Part shown: piece by piece, positions 63,024 to 64,000 of the stretch
Layout of the letters: each line of letters starts with the position of its first letter
How positions within the stretch are numbered: the stretch's first letter is position 1
Source: Zhongshania aquatica
GTDB taxonomy: Bacteria; Pseudomonadota; Gammaproteobacteria; Pseudomonadales; Spongiibacteraceae
NCBI RefSeq assembly: GCF_027257955.1
Contig: NZ_JANZNQ010000002.1
Location: forward strand, 186,001-250,000
Length of the DNA stretch: 64,000 nt
Reading direction: 5' to 3'
Position numbers and translations under genes: made by a program
The notes under the pieces: generated by a model
What the model saw: the letters and a program-made list of their open reading frames with translations, nothing else
What the model was told of the DNA's origin: nothing
Databases searched by the model: none

Positions 63024-64000
63024 ATGAATAATATTTCACGACGACAGTTTGCGAAATACCTATCATTACTGCCAATCTCGCTACTTACTCCGCCTGTTTT
63101 TGGCGCAAATGGCGACTCAATTGCCGATACTGATAGCGCTGTCACGCCCTTCCCAACCGTCGCCGCATTGGTGAATGATACCGCTGGCGGTAATTTTTCT
63201 TACATCTACCGCAATAATGAGCGGCGAGACCAGTTTTTCAATTTTCTGGTTAACGTTTTTCATCTTTATCCTGAAAACGAATTTCACGCCCTCATTCAAA
63301 GTTTTGCCGAATCCTATAGCGCAGACGAAAATGTCTACAAGCAACTACAAATGCACATTGGCGATATTAAGCCGTTTTTATCGGAATTAACATTTGCCTT
63401 ACCGGCATTAGCCAAACAAAAGCGCACAATGCTCAGCCAAACCTGCGAACTGTTAGATACTCAGCGTCGATATGAAGGCTACCTTGAGATAGGCTCGACA
63501 GGGCGATACTTAGACGCCCTCGAAGAATCATTAGACATAGTCGGGGAGCGCTTTTTTCTCGCTGACCAGCCACCGAGTTATTCGCTGACCGACATGCTCG
63601 ACCGCGGTCAAATAATGCTGGCGGGAAACTACATTCCGCTGGCCAATTACACAGCAACACTGTCACAAAGTATTCCAAAAAACTCTTTAGATTTGGTTAC
63701 GGTGTACATCGGCTTTCACCATTGCCCATTGCCGCTACGGGAGCAGTTTATTAGTTCTATCCGCGACGCCATGAAGCCAGGCGCTCACTTGATTGTTAGG
63801 GATCACGACGCCCATAACGACGACATGAAGGCCATGGTTGGTCTTGCTCACGACGTGTTCAATATGGGCACCGACGAAAGCTGGGCGTACAACGCGAAAG
63901 AACTGCGCCACTTTTACAGCTTGGCTTTTTTAGACGAGTGGTTAAGTAGCTCAGGCTTTCAAAACTTCGGCGAAAAGTTCTATCAAGATGGCGACCCAAC
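63024..64000 (+). CDS. Methyltransferase-like protein with Tat signal (3' end outside window)
   Basis: Open from ATG 63024 to the window end, at least 325 residues. The N-terminus has a twin-arginine motif SRRQFAKYLS and a hydrophobic core ending PPVFGANG, so export is predicted. The middle looks like a class I methyltransferase: YLEIGSTGRYLDAL at the SAM-loop place (glycines partly lost), then SLDLVTVYIGFHHC and MKPGAHLIVRDHDAH. S-adenosylmethionine is not known in the periplasm, so it may be a non-catalytic or repurposed fold. It is divergent from the FAD-oxidase fusion gene. Confidence 0.75.
   Translation, partial: MNNISRRQFAKYLSLLPISLLTPPVFGANGDSIADTDSAVTPFPTVAALVNDTAGGNFSYIYRNNERRDQFFNFLVNVFHLYPENEFHALIQSFAESYSADENVYKQLQMHIGDIKPFLSELTFALPALAKQKRTMLSQTCELLDTQRRYEGYLEIGSTGRYLDALEESLDIVGERFFLADQPPSYSLTDMLDRGQIMLAGNYIPLANYTATLSQSIPKNSLDLVTVYIGFHHCPLPLREQFISSIRDAMKPGAHLIVRDHDAHNDDMKAMVGLAHDVFNMGTDESWAYNAKELRHFYSLAFLDEWLSSSGFQNFGEKFYQDGDP

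Noticed and set aside
1-64000. tRNA, rRNA, CRISPR array, insertion sequence or prophage
   Set aside because: Intergenic regions were read for cloverleaf, repeat-spacer and transposase signs; none was convincing.

Overview
The window reads as chromosomal DNA of a free-living, probably marine, aerobic gammaproteobacterium. This rests on the style of its housekeeping proteins (RsuA, RsmJ, DapE, RF3, Rnk, SfsA and DbpA all resemble gammaproteobacterial forms), on two compatible-solute systems (glucosylglycerol and ectoine), and on several acyl-CoA dehydrogenase/ligase clusters of the kind common in lipid-degrading marine lineages such as Spongiibacteraceae/Cellvibrionales. The family assignment is an inference. 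I see no rRNA, tRNA, CRISPR array, insertion sequence or prophage.

Layout. 1-2.3 kb: end of a ferredoxin reductase, its [2Fe-2S] ferredoxin (P450-type redox chain) and inorganic pyrophosphatase. 2.4-18.6 kb: mostly housekeeping, with cysE, an M15 peptidase, a patatin-like phospholipase, a Rieske protein, sfsA, a large AsmA-like protein, RsmC-like and RsuA rRNA modification enzymes, an Ala/Lys/Glu-rich envelope protein, RF3, the DEAD-box helicases RhlE and DbpA, and a cold-shock protein with a long leader. 18.8-25.1 kb: osmolyte region, with a GH13_18 sucrose/glucosylglycerol phosphorylase, a GlxA/AraC regulator, a Tat lipoprotein plus BTLCP cysteine peptidase pair, a decayed cytochrome-like gene, and a fused phosphatase-synthase for glucosylglycerol. 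25.5-30.7 kb: a complete ectoine-degradation operon in the order M20 deacetylase, aminotransferase, ectoine hydrolase, aldehyde dehydrogenase. 31.2-39.9 kb: an outer-membrane barrel, an acyl-CoA ligase, dapE, rsmJ, a small RRM protein overlapping a VF530 protein, a molybdopterin oxidoreductase and an odd AraC-like regulator. 40.0-43.1 kb: sulfate activation (sat, cysC) divergent from a YeiE-like LysR regulator, with a strong palindrome between them. 43.1-53.9 kb: a beta-oxidation cluster (acyl-CoA ligase, three acyl-CoA dehydrogenases, SDR, FadB-like protein, thiolase) with an AraC regulator at its far end. 54.5-57.1 kb: three overlapping or abutting genes that match the LvaC/LvaA/LvaB module for 4-hydroxyacyl-CoA metabolism. 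57.3-60.1 kb: VOC protein, MarR regulator, alpha/beta hydrolase and Rnk. 60.5-64 kb: a membrane-anchored FAD oxidase fused to an unknown C-terminal half, divergent from a methyltransferase-like protein with a Tat signal that runs off the end.

How they work together. Glucosylglycerol can be made by the fusion enzyme and probably broken down by the phosphorylase. Imported ectoine can be converted to aspartate. The LvaABC-like module would let 4-hydroxy (gamma-hydroxy) acyl-CoAs enter the adjacent beta-oxidation set. The least explained parts are the FAD-oxidase fusion with its Tat methyltransferase, the Tat-lipoprotein/BTLCP pair with its repeated operator-like motif, and the link between the Lva-like module and the AraC-flanked beta-oxidation operon.
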